Of a stretch of DNA of 64,000 bases, positions 11,628 through 21,953 are shown piece by piece. The notes beneath the pieces were generated by a model that did no database searches, had not been told where the DNA came from, and was given only the letters and a program-made list of their open reading frames with translations. Made by a program: the position numbers and the translations under genes. Source of the DNA: Colias croceus (taxonomy: Eukaryota; Arthropoda; Insecta; Lepidoptera; Pieridae). Numbering within the stretch: the stretch's first letter is position 1; each line of letters begins with the position of its first letter. The DNA lies in contig NC_059558.1 in NCBI RefSeq assembly GCF_905220415.1, positions 6,212,501-6,276,500 on the forward strand, written 5' to 3'.

Positions 11628-11930
11628 TTTAAAAATTTTAAAATTAAAAAAAAAAAATCCCAAAGCAACGAAGATAAAGGAATAAATCATTTTTCAAACT
11701 TCCCGACGATCTTAAAAATTAAGTACCATTATAAAAAAAATATTTATAGAGGTATATATGATATATTATGATAATGTTGGCATGGCAGCCCCGACGACTT
11801 TGTTTTTTTTTTATAAATATTTAAAATGGTATTCATTTTTAAAGATCGTCGGGAAGTTTGTGAAATTATTTATTCCTTTTTCTATGCACTTTTCTTCGTT
11901 GCGTTGGGTTTTTTTTTTATTTAATTTTTA
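11628..11930. mobile_element. Fold-back MITE, about 300 bp
   Basis: Arms share 'cttcccgacgatctt' (11700-11714, reverse at about 11845-11860), 'aaggaataaat' and 'caacgaag' in inverted order. Outer ends are A-rich on the left and T-rich on the right. The loop holds 'ggcatggcagccccgacgac'. Confidence 0.85.
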
Positions 11931-12284
11931 TTGCACGGTCTAAACGGTTTAGTTACTACAGGCGTGAGACAGGAAAGATCTGATTTGGATTTGGTGCTGG
12001 ATTTGATAAAAACTGAGTATCGATTAAGCTGATCAGTTGCTGCACGATACCTACATTGTTAATAACATCCATACAAGGAAGGAAGAAATTTGCTCGCCTC
12101 CCCCCTGGTGCTTAAAAATAATATGACATAATTTAAAAGAAATACGTGGAAAATTAATTAGGCATTTATTTTTTTTATTTTTTAGCTCAGTTCGGTAATA
12201 AATTTTACTATCAGTTCTTTTAATTATTTATGGTAGTACGTGTTTACTCAATAATTAATTTAATTAGTAACTACTATGCAGTCA

Positions 12285-12322
12285 CTATTCCACGCGGACG
12301 AAGTCGCGGGCACAGCTAGTAT
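12285..12322 (+). repeat. 3' tail of interspersed repeat
   Basis: 'cgcggacgaagtcgcgggca' followed by 'cagctagt' is the family terminus seen again at 24390-24424. Confidence 0.7.
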
Positions 12323-12481
12323 TTAATAAATACAAAGTTTACTATTATTAAATTAACTTATTGTTAACAATTATACAAATATAATATTATGTAAATAATA
12401 TATATCATATAAATAATATGAATTAAATTTTAATAAAATTCAGAGAGTAACAGAATTTTACCCTCTAGTAACGTTTCTTAA

Positions 12482-13580
12482 GAGAGTTCCGTTCACGCAG
12501 TGCTCGCAAGCGGTCGTGTACTTGATAAAATTAACGATCAAAGGCTCACGTACGCAAATATAAAACTTAAGTCAGTGAAACTTGTGGTCAAAGTTGCGCG
12601 AAGACGTCACAAATCGTGAATATCTGACCGTGTGGAGAGATCGCCCCGCCACCCATATTTCACCTATGCGCGATAAGGACAGTGGCTATAATAATTGCTG
12701 TCTCGCCCGACTGCCGCTACTTCATTTGCGTAAACAGAGGATACCTGCTATACTATAAAACATCGATCAAACAACAAAGAATATAGTGTACAAATCGACA
12801 CGAACTTGAAATATATGTGAATTTTAATAAAAATCACCCTATTAATATATTATTTTAGAAGACACCGCCGCAACCGCAGCATTCAAAATAGGATCGGAAG
12901 ACCGCAATCTAAGGGGATTGTACATTTATTTTAAGCAATAATTTGTTTTACAGACCTGCAGTAGCCCCTATTGGAGCTACTGTTTAATTGTTATAAGTGT
13001 AATTGTAAATCGGAGAGCATAGGAATATCCCCTATATAATTATCTGTGCCTATTTATATATGTAAGTATATATATTATAAACACACCACAAAGTATTTAT
13101 TATTATTATTTTTTATATTTTATTAGGTTAGGTCAGTTTTTCCCTATTGGGGCAACTGTTAGGTTACTTGTTTGACTGTTTAGAAATAACTATTGTAAGT
13201 GCATATTATAATTATTTTATGACTCCTTATCTTTGACTTTTACTTTTTTGAGAAATAATTAGTATATTATTATTTTACACAACTGACTCCCTATTGGAGC
13301 AATTGTTTAGATTAGTGTTATATATATTATATACATTTTACTTGTTTGACCCTTTAGAAATAATTATTATTGTAAGTATTATAATTATTTTATGACTTTA
13401 TCTTTGACTTTTTACTTTATTGAGATTATAATTTTATACAACTGTCTCCCTATTGGAGCAATTGTTTAGATTAGTGTTTTGACAATTACATAATATTGAC
13501 AATCTATATTATTAGTAATATAACTTTATTTTATTTCTTTAACATTTTTATTATTATAAGTTCTGACTCAACTCATAACG
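12482..13580 (+). promoter_or_regulatory. 5' UTR/promoter region with tandem units
   Basis: Four units begin with 'ccctattgg' at 12966, 13142, 13289 and 13448 (spacing 176, 147 and 159 bp). The middle units continue with 'caattgtttagattagtg', 'cttgtttgac', 'tagaaataa' and 'tattttatgact'. By family knowledge, internal promoters of non-LTR elements lie in the 5' UTR. That these repeats act in transcription is inference. Confidence 0.75.
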
Positions 13581-15011
13581 ATGTTCCACACACCCCAAAA
13601 ACGTATAAACGACACGAATGACGAGACAACGACTACGACAAGACCTGAGACATCCGTAGTGCGGAAAAGCATTGACAAACTGGAGGCTCTGAATTCTATC
13701 GTTTCACCCCCCACCCGAGCGCCACCAGCTCTGAAAAAGAAAATCAGTAAGAGGCAAGCTGAGGACAAGGAGGGAAGCCCATCTGCAACGACCGCTATAA
13801 AAAGCACCAAGTTGATTGAGGGTAAAGCTTGTCTACAAAAAGCTAAAAATCACATAAGGGACTCCCGAAATATGAAAGTAGAAAGGAAAGAGGGACTCAT
13901 CGTAGGGGTAGACAGGCTCTATCAAATAATTAAAGAGTTGGATGCAGAACTCACTAGTGCTAGGGCTAGGAGCGCTGGAGGACAGGGGAGGGACTCTTTA
14001 CATCCCCCCCAGCCGTCCAACGCAAGTCCTACGATATTTGACGACGTACTGGTGAGGAATACGAATTTACAAGAAAGCATGAATGAGAGAATGAAAGAAA
14101 TGACGAAAAGGATGGAAGAGATGAGCGGAAGTATTAAAGAGAGTGAAGTAAGAATGGAAAGGCTAAGCTCGTTGTTGGAGAGCAATATGACTGTCGCCAA
14201 AACGGCAAGTTATGCGGCCGTTGCTTCGAGAGGAGTCGCTGAGCGTCTCCCCGAAACAAGGGCCCTACATTCAGTCGTGGTGTCCTCCAAGGACGAACAA
14301 GAAACGGGAGAAGACGTATTGGAGAAGATTAGGAAGACTGTGGACGCAAAAGATGGATGGGTAAAAGTGGAAAGAGTAAGAAAGGTTAAAAATAGAAAAG
14401 TAGTCGTCGGCTGTGTGAGCGAAGAAGAAAGAGATAAAGTGAAAGAGAGATTGGGAAAGAATGAGGGATTAGTTGTGGAAGAAGTGAAAAACAAGAGCCC
14501 TCTTCTGGTCTTCAGGGATGTGATGAAGTGTGACACTGGCGACTTCATCACTGCGCTAAAGAACCAGAATGCAGACATCCTTGAGGGCTTGAAAGGGGAA
14601 GAGCGAAAGGTTGAAGTAGCGTATGTGATGGGAGCGAGGAACCCCCTCCAGAACCACGTGGTGGTGAGAGCGAGCCCACAGGTATGGAGGAGATGGATGA
14701 ATGAGAGATACGCCCACATAGGGTTGGGAAGAGTAAAAGTGATGGACCACAGTCCGCTGGTGCAGTGCTCCCGCTGCCTGGGGTATGGGCACACAAAGCG
14801 CGTGTGTAGTGAAGAGCAGGTACGATGCAGCCACTGCGCCGGTCCTCATATGAGGACTGAATGCGACAAGTGGCTGCGGGGAGAAGCGCCTCAGTGCATT
14901 AATTGCACGAAGGCCAAGAAAGGTAGCGTGAAGCACAGTGCCTTTGACCGTGAATGTGTGGAACGAAAGAGGTGGGACGCTCTAGCCAGGTCGGCGGTAG
15001 CGTATTGCTGA
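13581..15011 (+). CDS. Retrotransposon ORF1 (gag-like) protein, 476 aa
   Basis: An RNA-binding, nucleocapsid-like protein of the non-LTR element. The N-terminal third is basic and charged. A probable coiled coil lies near residues 150-210 (many E/K/M, as in 'MNERMKEMTKRMEEMS'). The C-terminus has three CCHC-type zinc knuckles in a row: 'CSRCLGYGHTKRVC', 'CSHCAGPHMRTEC' and 'CINCTKAKKGSVKHSAFDREC' in outline. This layout is typical of R1/I/Jockey-group ORF1. Start is the ATG at 13581 after the 5' UTR repeats. The TGA stop at 15009-15011 overlaps the opening of the ORF2 frame by 11 nt. Confidence 0.93.
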   Translation: MFHTPQKRINDTNDETTTTTRPETSVVRKSIDKLEALNSIVSPPTRAPPALKKKISKRQAEDKEGSPSATTAIKSTKLIEGKACLQKAKNHIRDSRNMKVERKEGLIVGVDRLYQIIKELDAELTSARARSAGGQGRDSLHPPQPSNASPTIFDDVLVRNTNLQESMNERMKEMTKRMEEMSGSIKESEVRMERLSSLLESNMTVAKTASYAAVASRGVAERLPETRALHSVVVSSKDEQETGEDVLEKIRKTVDAKDGWVKVERVRKVKNRKVVVGCVSEEERDKVKERLGKNEGLVVEEVKNKSPLLVFRDVMKCDTGDFITALKNQNADILEGLKGEERKVEVAYVMGARNPLQNHVVVRASPQVWRRWMNERYAHIGLGRVKVMDHSPLVQCSRCLGYGHTKRVCSEEQVRCSHCAGPHMRTECDKWLRGEAPQCINCTKAKKGSVKHSAFDRECVERKRWDALARSAVAYC

Positions 15012-15045
15012 GGTTGTCCAAGGTGAGTACTTCCAGTACCGAATA

Positions 15046-18000
15046 TTGCAGGCCAACCTCCAGCGGAGCCAAATCGCCACTAAGGAGCTATTGCTCGAGG
15101 CCACCAAGCGTAAGGCTTGCGTAGCGTTACTTCAAGAGCCCTACGTGGGTGGGGCACGGAGTGTGAGGACATACAATGGAGTGAGGGTCTTCCAGAGCGA
15201 TGGGGAAGGGGGCGGTGTAGTTAAGGCGTGTATTGTAGTACTCGACGACTCACTGGACGTCGAGCTACACGCACGCCTGAGCAACAACAACATTGTTGTG
15301 GCCACCCTCAGAACCAAAGCATGGGAGATGATTGTAGTGTCCTTCTACTTCGAGCCCGATAAGCCAGTAGGGCCCTACCTGGACAATCTTATGCGGATAG
15401 GAAGAAAGTTAGGTTCCAATAGGATGGTCCTGGGAGGTGATGCGAATGCAAAGAGCCCGTGGTGGGGTGGCGACAAGGAGGACCAGCGAGGTAGGGATGT
15501 GTCTGCTGTACTGGAAGCAATGGGTATGCACATACTCAACACCGGGGACATCCCGACATTCGATACCATCAGAGGGGGGAAAAGATACTCCAGCTACGTG
15601 GATGTGACAGCATGCTCCGACGATCTGCTGAACCGAGTGGGCGACTGGAGAGTAGAGGAGGGTCTCACGAGCTCGGACCACAACGGCATATCATTCGGCA
15701 TCAGACAACAGAAATCCACAGGCACGAACATAGTACGAACTACACGCATATTTAACACACGCAAGGCAAACTGGACTCAGTTTCATGAGAAACTGACTCA
15801 GCTGATGTCGGACAGACAATTGACTGCACACGACATAGACACAATACACAGCACACAACAAATAGACGAGGCAATAGACAGTTACACACAAGCAATCACA
15901 CAGACATGCAGAGACACTATGCCGACCAAAAAACACACACAAAAATTCAATTTGTCTTGGTGGAATGATGAGCTCGCGCAGATGAAAAAGGAAGTTGCCA
16001 TGAGGAGACGCAGGATCCGAAACGCAGCTCCTGTTCGCAGAAACCGCGTTGTTGGATTGTATCTTGAACAAAAGGAGAAGTATGAAAAGGCTGTGAAAGA
16101 TGCGCAATGTGAGAGCTGGAAGGAGTTTTGCCGGAAACAGGATAGAGAGGGGGTCTGGGAGGGCATCTACAGGGTGCTGAACAGAGCCGGTAGGAGAGAG
16201 GAGGATCTGCCCCTCACGAAGGGCGGTGAAACCCTCGACGCCCGAAGCTCTGCAGAATTGTTGGCGGAGACTTTCTACCCCGTGGACTTGGAGAGTGGTG
16301 AAAGTGAGGAACATCGTCTGACGCGCCGGCGGGCGGAGTCCTTGGACATCGAACCGCCGATGGGTCCGGACGATCCTCCTTTCATCATGGAGGAGTTGAA
16401 GGGAGCCGTTAGGTCCTTCAATCCCAAGAAAGCCCCCGGGGCGGACGGCCTCACGGCCGACATCTGCCAGCACGCTGTAGATTGTAACCCGGAGTGGTTC
16501 CTTGCGCTGTTGAACAGGTGCCTCACTGTCGCCTACTTCCCCAAACAGTGGAAGTGGGCGACTGTGGTGGTCCTGAGAAAGCCGGGCAGGGAATCATACC
16601 GGGTACCGAAAGCCTATCGACCGATCGGTCTCTTACCTGTTCTCGGCAAAATCTTCGAAAAGATGTTGGTCGCCCGACTCAGGTTCTACTTGCTGCCCAA
16701 AATAAGCCCCTATCAGTATGGTTTCATGCCACAGAGGAGCACCGAAGACGCCCTCTATAGACTAGTGAGCCATATCAGAAATAAGAGGGAGGAGAAGAAG
16801 ATTTCTGTTGTGGTTTCGCTGGACATAGAGGGAGCTTTCGACAGCGCCTGGTGGCCAGCCATAAAGGTGCGGTTGGCTGAAGTTGGGTGTCCGGTGAACA
16901 TGAGGCGGGTGATCAGCAGCTACCTGAGTGAAAGGGGAGTGAATTTAAGGTATGCAGGTGTGGAAGTGAGTAGGGAGACCAACAAGGGGTGCGTACAGGG
17001 GTCCATAGGTGGACCGCTCCTGTGGGACCTCTTGTTGGATCCCCTGCTGTGGATGTTAGAGGAGATGGAAGTGTTCTGTCAGGCGTTTGCCGACGACATA
17101 GTGTTAGTATTTGATGGAGATACGGGTTTAGAAGTAGAGGTCAAAGCAAACCGCATATTAGGAAAAATTGACGAATGGGGTGTCAGAAATAAGCTGAAAT
17201 TCGCGCCACACAAGACATGTGCCCTGCTCTCGACACGAAGACTAAAATATGACAAGCCACGACTTACAATGGGTAGTGTGGACATCCAATATTTCGATAA
17301 TATTAAGATACTGGGCCTTATTATTGACGGCGGCCTGACATTCAATGACCATGTTGGGAACGTTTGCAAGAAGGCAATCGCCCGCTACAAGCTATTAGCG
17401 AGAGCAGCCAGAGTAAGTTGGGGGCTTAACCCCCAAGTAGTTAGGACTATATATATCGCAGTTATAGAACCAACTATTTTGTATGCATCAGCAGCGTGGG
17501 CATCCACAGCGGAAAAGATGGGGGTCCAAAAGAGGCTTAACACCGTTCAACGGGGTTTTGCCCAGAAGATCTGCAGAGCATATCGGACTGTCTCCCTGAA
17601 CTCTGCGATGCTGTTGGCTGGGATACTCCCTCTTGATCTCAGGATACTCGAAGCTTCGAGGCTTTATGAGATCAAGAGGGGTGTGTCGCACCCGGCGGTG
17701 TTGAGGGACAGGGAGGTGGAACGAATGGCACCCGCGATTGAGGATCCACATCCGGCAGAGCAGGTAGAGCTGGGGTTCGGCTTGGTAGATGAGGACACCT
17801 ATGCCGACGTGGTTGACAGCCACGTCCACAGGGTCTATACGGACGGCAGCAAGATTGAGGGTCGCGTTGGAGCCGCCCTTTCCGTATGGAAAGGTGAGGC
17901 CGAGACAAAGGCCATTAAGCTTGCGTTGCCACCGTATTGTACCGTCTATCAGGCTGAGCTCCTAGCGCTCAAAAGAGCAGTAGACATAGCCTGCAAGAGC

Positions 18001-18687
18001 GGAGCGGCAAAGGTCGGTGTCCTCAGCGACTCCAGATCGGCACTCCAGGCGGTTACCCTGAGTTCCCCTCATCCACTGGCTGTGCAAACACGGGCGGCCC
18101 TCCGAAAAGCTGCATTGCAGAGGCGGGAGGTCTCCCTGTTTTGGATTAAGGCGCACGCAGGGCTTAAGGGGAACGAACGGGCAGACGAGTTAGCCAAGGA
18201 GGCCGCCCTGGGGTTGAGGAGGAAACCGGATTACGATCTGTGTCCTGTTTCATTCGTCAAGCGTATTTTGAGACAGGATACGATCAGCGAATGGGATAGG
18301 AGATACGATGTAGGAGGAACGGCCGGAGTCACGAAGCTCTTTTTTCCAAGCGCTGCTGCTGCATACAAGGTAGTCAAGAAAATAGACATCACACACCACA
18401 CCACACAAGTACTGACCGGTCACGGCGGATTCGCCTTCTACTTGAACAGATTCAAGCTGAAGGATAATCCGTCGTGTCTATGTCAGCCTGGAGTTGAGGA
18501 GACGGTTCCTCACCTGTTACTCGAGTGTCCAATTTTTGCAAAAAATAGATATGCTATTGAGCAAAAATTGGGCATGGCGATGACGGGTGAGAATCTGCCT
18601 TCCGCCCTGGGGGACAAGTGTAGGGATGCGTTCCTACAATATTGTAGAAATATTGTAGTCGTAGTGAACCAAAGGAATAGTGTGTGA
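15046..18687 (+). CDS. Retrotransposon ORF2: APE endonuclease, RT and RNase H
   Basis: About 1213 residues carrying out target-primed reverse transcription. N-terminal AP-like endonuclease: 'LQEPYVG', 'GGDANAKSPWWG' and 'SSDHNGI'. Reverse transcriptase: 'KKAPGADGL', 'YRPIGLLPVLGK', 'GFMPQRSTEDAL', 'SLDIEGAFDSAWW', 'VQGSIGGPLLWD' and the catalytic 'FADDIVLVF'. RNase H follows, with 'YTDGSK', 'QAELLALKRA', 'SDSRSALQAV' and 'GNERADELAKEA'. A C-terminal CCHC-like motif is 'CLCQPGVEETVPHLLLEC'. There is no ATG at the domain start. The frame opens at 15001, just after an in-frame TAG at 14998, and runs +1 relative to ORF1 across the ORF1 stop. The start given is therefore nominal. Confidence 0.94.
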   Translation: MQANLQRSQIATKELLLEATKRKACVALLQEPYVGGARSVRTYNGVRVFQSDGEGGGVVKACIVVLDDSLDVELHARLSNNNIVVATLRTKAWEMIVVSFYFEPDKPVGPYLDNLMRIGRKLGSNRMVLGGDANAKSPWWGGDKEDQRGRDVSAVLEAMGMHILNTGDIPTFDTIRGGKRYSSYVDVTACSDDLLNRVGDWRVEEGLTSSDHNGISFGIRQQKSTGTNIVRTTRIFNTRKANWTQFHEKLTQLMSDRQLTAHDIDTIHSTQQIDEAIDSYTQAITQTCRDTMPTKKHTQKFNLSWWNDELAQMKKEVAMRRRRIRNAAPVRRNRVVGLYLEQKEKYEKAVKDAQCESWKEFCRKQDREGVWEGIYRVLNRAGRREEDLPLTKGGETLDARSSAELLAETFYPVDLESGESEEHRLTRRRAESLDIEPPMGPDDPPFIMEELKGAVRSFNPKKAPGADGLTADICQHAVDCNPEWFLALLNRCLTVAYFPKQWKWATVVVLRKPGRESYRVPKAYRPIGLLPVLGKIFEKMLVARLRFYLLPKISPYQYGFMPQRSTEDALYRLVSHIRNKREEKKISVVVSLDIEGAFDSAWWPAIKVRLAEVGCPVNMRRVISSYLSERGVNLRYAGVEVSRETNKGCVQGSIGGPLLWDLLLDPLLWMLEEMEVFCQAFADDIVLVFDGDTGLEVEVKANRILGKIDEWGVRNKLKFAPHKTCALLSTRRLKYDKPRLTMGSVDIQYFDNIKILGLIIDGGLTFNDHVGNVCKKAIARYKLLARAARVSWGLNPQVVRTIYIAVIEPTILYASAAWASTAEKMGVQKRLNTVQRGFAQKICRAYRTVSLNSAMLLAGILPLDLRILEASRLYEIKRGVSHPAVLRDREVERMAPAIEDPHPAEQVELGFGLVDEDTYADVVDSHVHRVYTDGSKIEGRVGAALSVWKGEAETKAIKLALPPYCTVYQAELLALKRAVDIACKSGAAKVGVLSDSRSALQAVTLSSPHPLAVQTRAALRKAALQRREVSLFWIKAHAGLKGNERADELAKEAALGLRRKPDYDLCPVSFVKRILRQDTISEWDRRYDVGGTAGVTKLFFPSAAAAYKVVKKIDITHHTTQVLTGHGGFAFYLNRFKLKDNPSCLCQPGVEETVPHLLLECPIFAKNRYAIEQKLGMAMTGENLPSALGDKCRDAFLQYCRNIVVVVNQRNSV

Positions 18688-18856
18688 TATTAGTTTAGCT
18701 CTTTACTGTGATATAGGATTAGGAGTTGAATGTTTTTGTGCCGTGTTTTTTCTGAATTTTTAAGTAATTATTGTATTTTATTAGTAACTTATACCAGTAT
18801 TTTTTATTATGTTTTAAAGTTTATATTGTATTTTTATTGTATTTTAATGTTATTCG

Positions 18857-18909
<53 letters not shown>

Positions 18910-18947
18910 AAGCAAAAAATGTCTCTGGACTATAATCCAGAGGTGGC

Positions 18948-18995
<48 letters not shown>
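18688..18995 (+). other. Retrotransposon 3' UTR with two A-tracts and a hairpin
   Basis: A T-rich 3' UTR leads to 47 A's (18861-18907). Then come 43 nt containing a 7-bp stem CTCTGGA / TCCAGAG with loop CTATAA (18923-18942), then a second A-tract to 18995. The double tail could be a tail with internal sequence or a short transduced segment. Confidence 0.85.
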
Positions 18996-18997
<2 letters not shown>

Positions 18998-19179
18998 GTT
19001 TCTTAAAAAAAAACATTAGGTAACTCGAAATTTGCACGCAAGAGTTTTTCAACGCATATTTTCATTTTTAAAGCGATTTTATCACAAATAGGTGAGATTC
19101 AATTCAAATATTCTTTCATCGGTATTAAATATGTACTACCTACATTTATGAGCGGCTCGTATAAAAAAGTTTTACTTAC

Positions 19180-21953
19180 AATTTCTTCACAGCTCTCCTC
19201 AGTTAAATTAAAAACATTACAGCTTATTGATAACCATTGAAGATCTACCTGAAATTAAATATATTTTATAGTAACTATTATCATCCGCAATCACTTTTAG
19301 GTATTTAATCATGCAAATTTTATTATTCGCTTGCTTTCTCTTAACGATACAAGAAAGCTAATACATACCTATGTTATATTTTAGTTTACTAGTTATCTAC
19401 TTTTAATAGACCTACTTAATTACGTTTTAAGTTGACAGAAATACGCAACAAGCATAAGAAAAGATAGCAAAAGTCTCTGGATATTATAATTGGAGTCTAT
19501 TAATTAGATATTATAATATGAGTACGGTACGCATTAATATGAGTACAGTATTAAGAAACTTACGGGAGCCGGTGTTCCGTCATCATTCGATACAATGCTG
19601 ACACTGGTAGCGTTGCTAAAGTTGTGTTTGTTTATCTCTTCTGGTTCTAACTGTAAAAACAATATACTATCATCATAATATTCAAACATAAAATAACCTT
19701 TAAAAGACGAACTGTCTCCTAGATTTTAAGTTTGGTTAAGTATTTTTTTGAATTAGTATTAATTAACGAAATGAATTGAATGTACCTAGGTACTTACGTA
19801 AAACATTAAACGCTAAACCCAACCTAAGAAAACAAATTAACTAGAGATGTGGTAAAGTTATTTAGAATAATTAAATTTGGTAATACTATTTTTATTATAC
19901 AAATTATAACAAAAAGTTGTAATATAATGAATAATTTTAATAATAATTTTACCTCAACACAATCAACAGCAGCGTACACAGTATCATTGGATATTCCGAC
20001 GTGGATTTTATGCCAGCCTGTTCTAAATAACTGAAATACAACATTTTTTCTAATAAACAATAAATAAAAAAACACATTTACACGTTACTATTATTTTTTA
20101 TATTTATAATACCTATGTAGTGAAATAAAACACAAACATTTAAAATTGACGAAAAATATACCAAATCTGTTTCATACGTTCATCGTACAATTAACATTAC
20201 TCAAATGTTTAATTACCAACCTCCGGACTAGAGAAGATAACTCTACTATTTTGCGCGAAAACCGCCAACTTCTTCACATGGGGTAGCAAAGTAAGAGAGA
20301 AGATTAAACTCTGAGCTCTGACTCTGATCAGACTCCATGGTCTTTGCTGGTTTCTCGCGTTGAATGTGGCTGTAATACTGAACCTTTCTGGTAGACCGTT
20401 TGGGAAGACCTTCCTGTAATACAGAAAAAATGTTTAATAAAATATTACATTATTAATACGTTAAACTCCATATGCGTGTTGATAAAGAGTTATATATAGC
20501 AGCCTATATTTTAGAATTTTAAAAGTTATGACTAACCAGGGAAATTGTTTGGTCAAAAATGACAAAAAGCAAAGTTGTGTTTCAGTAAAATTAAGAGTTG
20601 TGCGTTGTGACTTTTTTTTTGTTTTAGTTATTTGAGATTCTATTTCATAAGGATCTAGATTTCAGGTTCATAAAAAATTTAATAAATTCTCAATTTAAGC
20701 GTTTTACAAATTAAATGATCGAGCTGAAAGGAGCTATTATTTTATATTACATAAAATATTAATAATGATTTAATTAATGACGTGCGGACAACTTCAATAG
20801 CCAACGAACACTACGATTAGTTTTTTTTTTAATCGTTTCAAACCTCGTATGTAAATAATGTAAACTGGTCACAGATCTACAGTAGATCTGTGAAACTGGT
20901 GGTAATTATATTAATTACACAGATAATTAAAGTGACCATACACGTCACTTCACTAGATGAAAATGGACATTTGTACGTTCTGTGATTGAAATCGTGTCAC
21001 TATAAAACAGAATCATAAACTGAACATCAACAAGGTATGTTCAATTGTTTGCTAGAAAATTATCCTCTTTCATCGATATCGATTTCTACTGATAAGAATT
21101 TTCAAAATAGATCCAATATCATCGAAGCCACAAAGATAATTTGAAATAAATAAACAACACACCAGTCTTATAAATTATAAAATATAATCTCTTCACCCAG
21201 GCATAGCTTGGTGCTCAAGGAAGGTTTTAGTATATAATTTCTTAGAGTGTGAGTGGAGCCGCGGGCAAAAAGCTCTAACTAGCTTATAAATCATGTTCTA
21301 AACCATACCGTATAGGCAATGTAAGGTTAGCTCCATCTCCAATTCTATACGCTCTCTGTAAATCCTGCGACCCCTGTACCAAAGTAATGCCCGTGGTTTC
21401 TGGCCGGTCCAGACGGTATACAGCGATGAGGTCGACCGTCTGGAAGTCTATGTCGCCTGGCAGAACGCCAGAACAGAGGAATGGGTCTGGTGGTGGTATG
21501 GTAGTGTCTGTAACTGGAAAGTGAAAAACCGGGTGTATTATTTTAGTATCAATAGATGATAATATAATAAGTCACTTCACGTCTGTCTGTATGTTTAACC
21601 AGACGCAACGTCATGTATTGCTAACGGTTTTTATGTGTAGGTATGCTAATTTATTACCTCATACGTTTTTAGGTTGGTTATGCTAGGCAGACATTTGGCA
21701 TACATATGTTAAGATTTATTTTACATTGTATATTTTAAGACTGAAAAAGCATCATAAACTTGTTATGTATCTTACCATCCGTAGTGTCTTCTAAACACCC
21801 AGCTAAATGTGCAGTTAGAACAATGCTCAGGCAAATAAACCTGAAATAAAAAGTAAAATTAAATTTATATTATAAAAGAGCCTCGCTCTGAATATTGCTC
21901 ATTAACCAAACCTCAATTATACATGATACTCACAAATAATTAACTGTGAGCAT
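19180..21953 (-). CDS. Secreted TSPN (collagen-type) protein, N-terminal exons
   Basis: Seven minus-strand coding exons join in frame: 21934-21953, 21776-21840, 21309-21507, 20221-20413, 19953-20030, 19564-19650, 19180-19248 (711 nt, 237 codons, still open). A signal peptide lies in exons 1-2 (MLTVNYLFICLSIVLTAHLA). A thrombospondin-N/laminin-G-like domain follows: 'DFQTVDLIAVYRLDRPE', 'YRIGDGANLTLP', 'FPNGLPERFSITATF', 'WHKIHVGISNDTVYAAVDC', then 'LQWLSISCNVFNLTEESCEE'. Such domains begin collagens such as the XV/XVIII (multiplexin) or fibril-associated types, and also thrombospondins. All junctions are GT-AG; the exon 4 donor is the weak 'gttggt', forced by frame. No Gly-X-Y exon was found further left, so the gene is partial here, with the rest beyond the window or the product short. 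A non-coding first exon may lie upstream. Confidence 0.82.
20870..20892. repeat. Perfect 23-bp palindrome
   Basis: CACAGATCTAC, a central A, and its complement, inside the intron between exons 3 and 4 of the TSPN gene. It is flanked on both sides by 'actggt'. Confidence 0.9.

Larger units (their letters stand above)
12482..18995 (+). mobile_element. Full-length R1/LOA-group non-LTR retrotransposon
   Basis: The element is bounded by an 11-bp target duplication ACGTTTCTTAA at 12471-12481 and 18996-19006. In order it has a 1.1-kb 5' UTR with internal repeats, ORF1 with zinc knuckles, ORF2 with endonuclease, reverse transcriptase, RNase H and a terminal zinc motif, a 3' UTR, and A-rich tails. 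Both frames are free of stops and frameshifts, so it looks young and possibly mobile. RT motifs and the 'LQEPYVG' start of the endonuclease fit the R1/LOA/I group; exact clade is not certain. It lies antisense to the minus-strand gene whose last recognised exon is at 19180, so it may be in that gene's intron. Confidence 0.95.

Noticed and set aside
13568..18156. Many open frames antisense to or overlapping the retrotransposon ORFs (for example 14210-14794 minus, 15691-16473 minus)
   Set aside because: Shadows of the GC-richer sense frames; no domain similarity.
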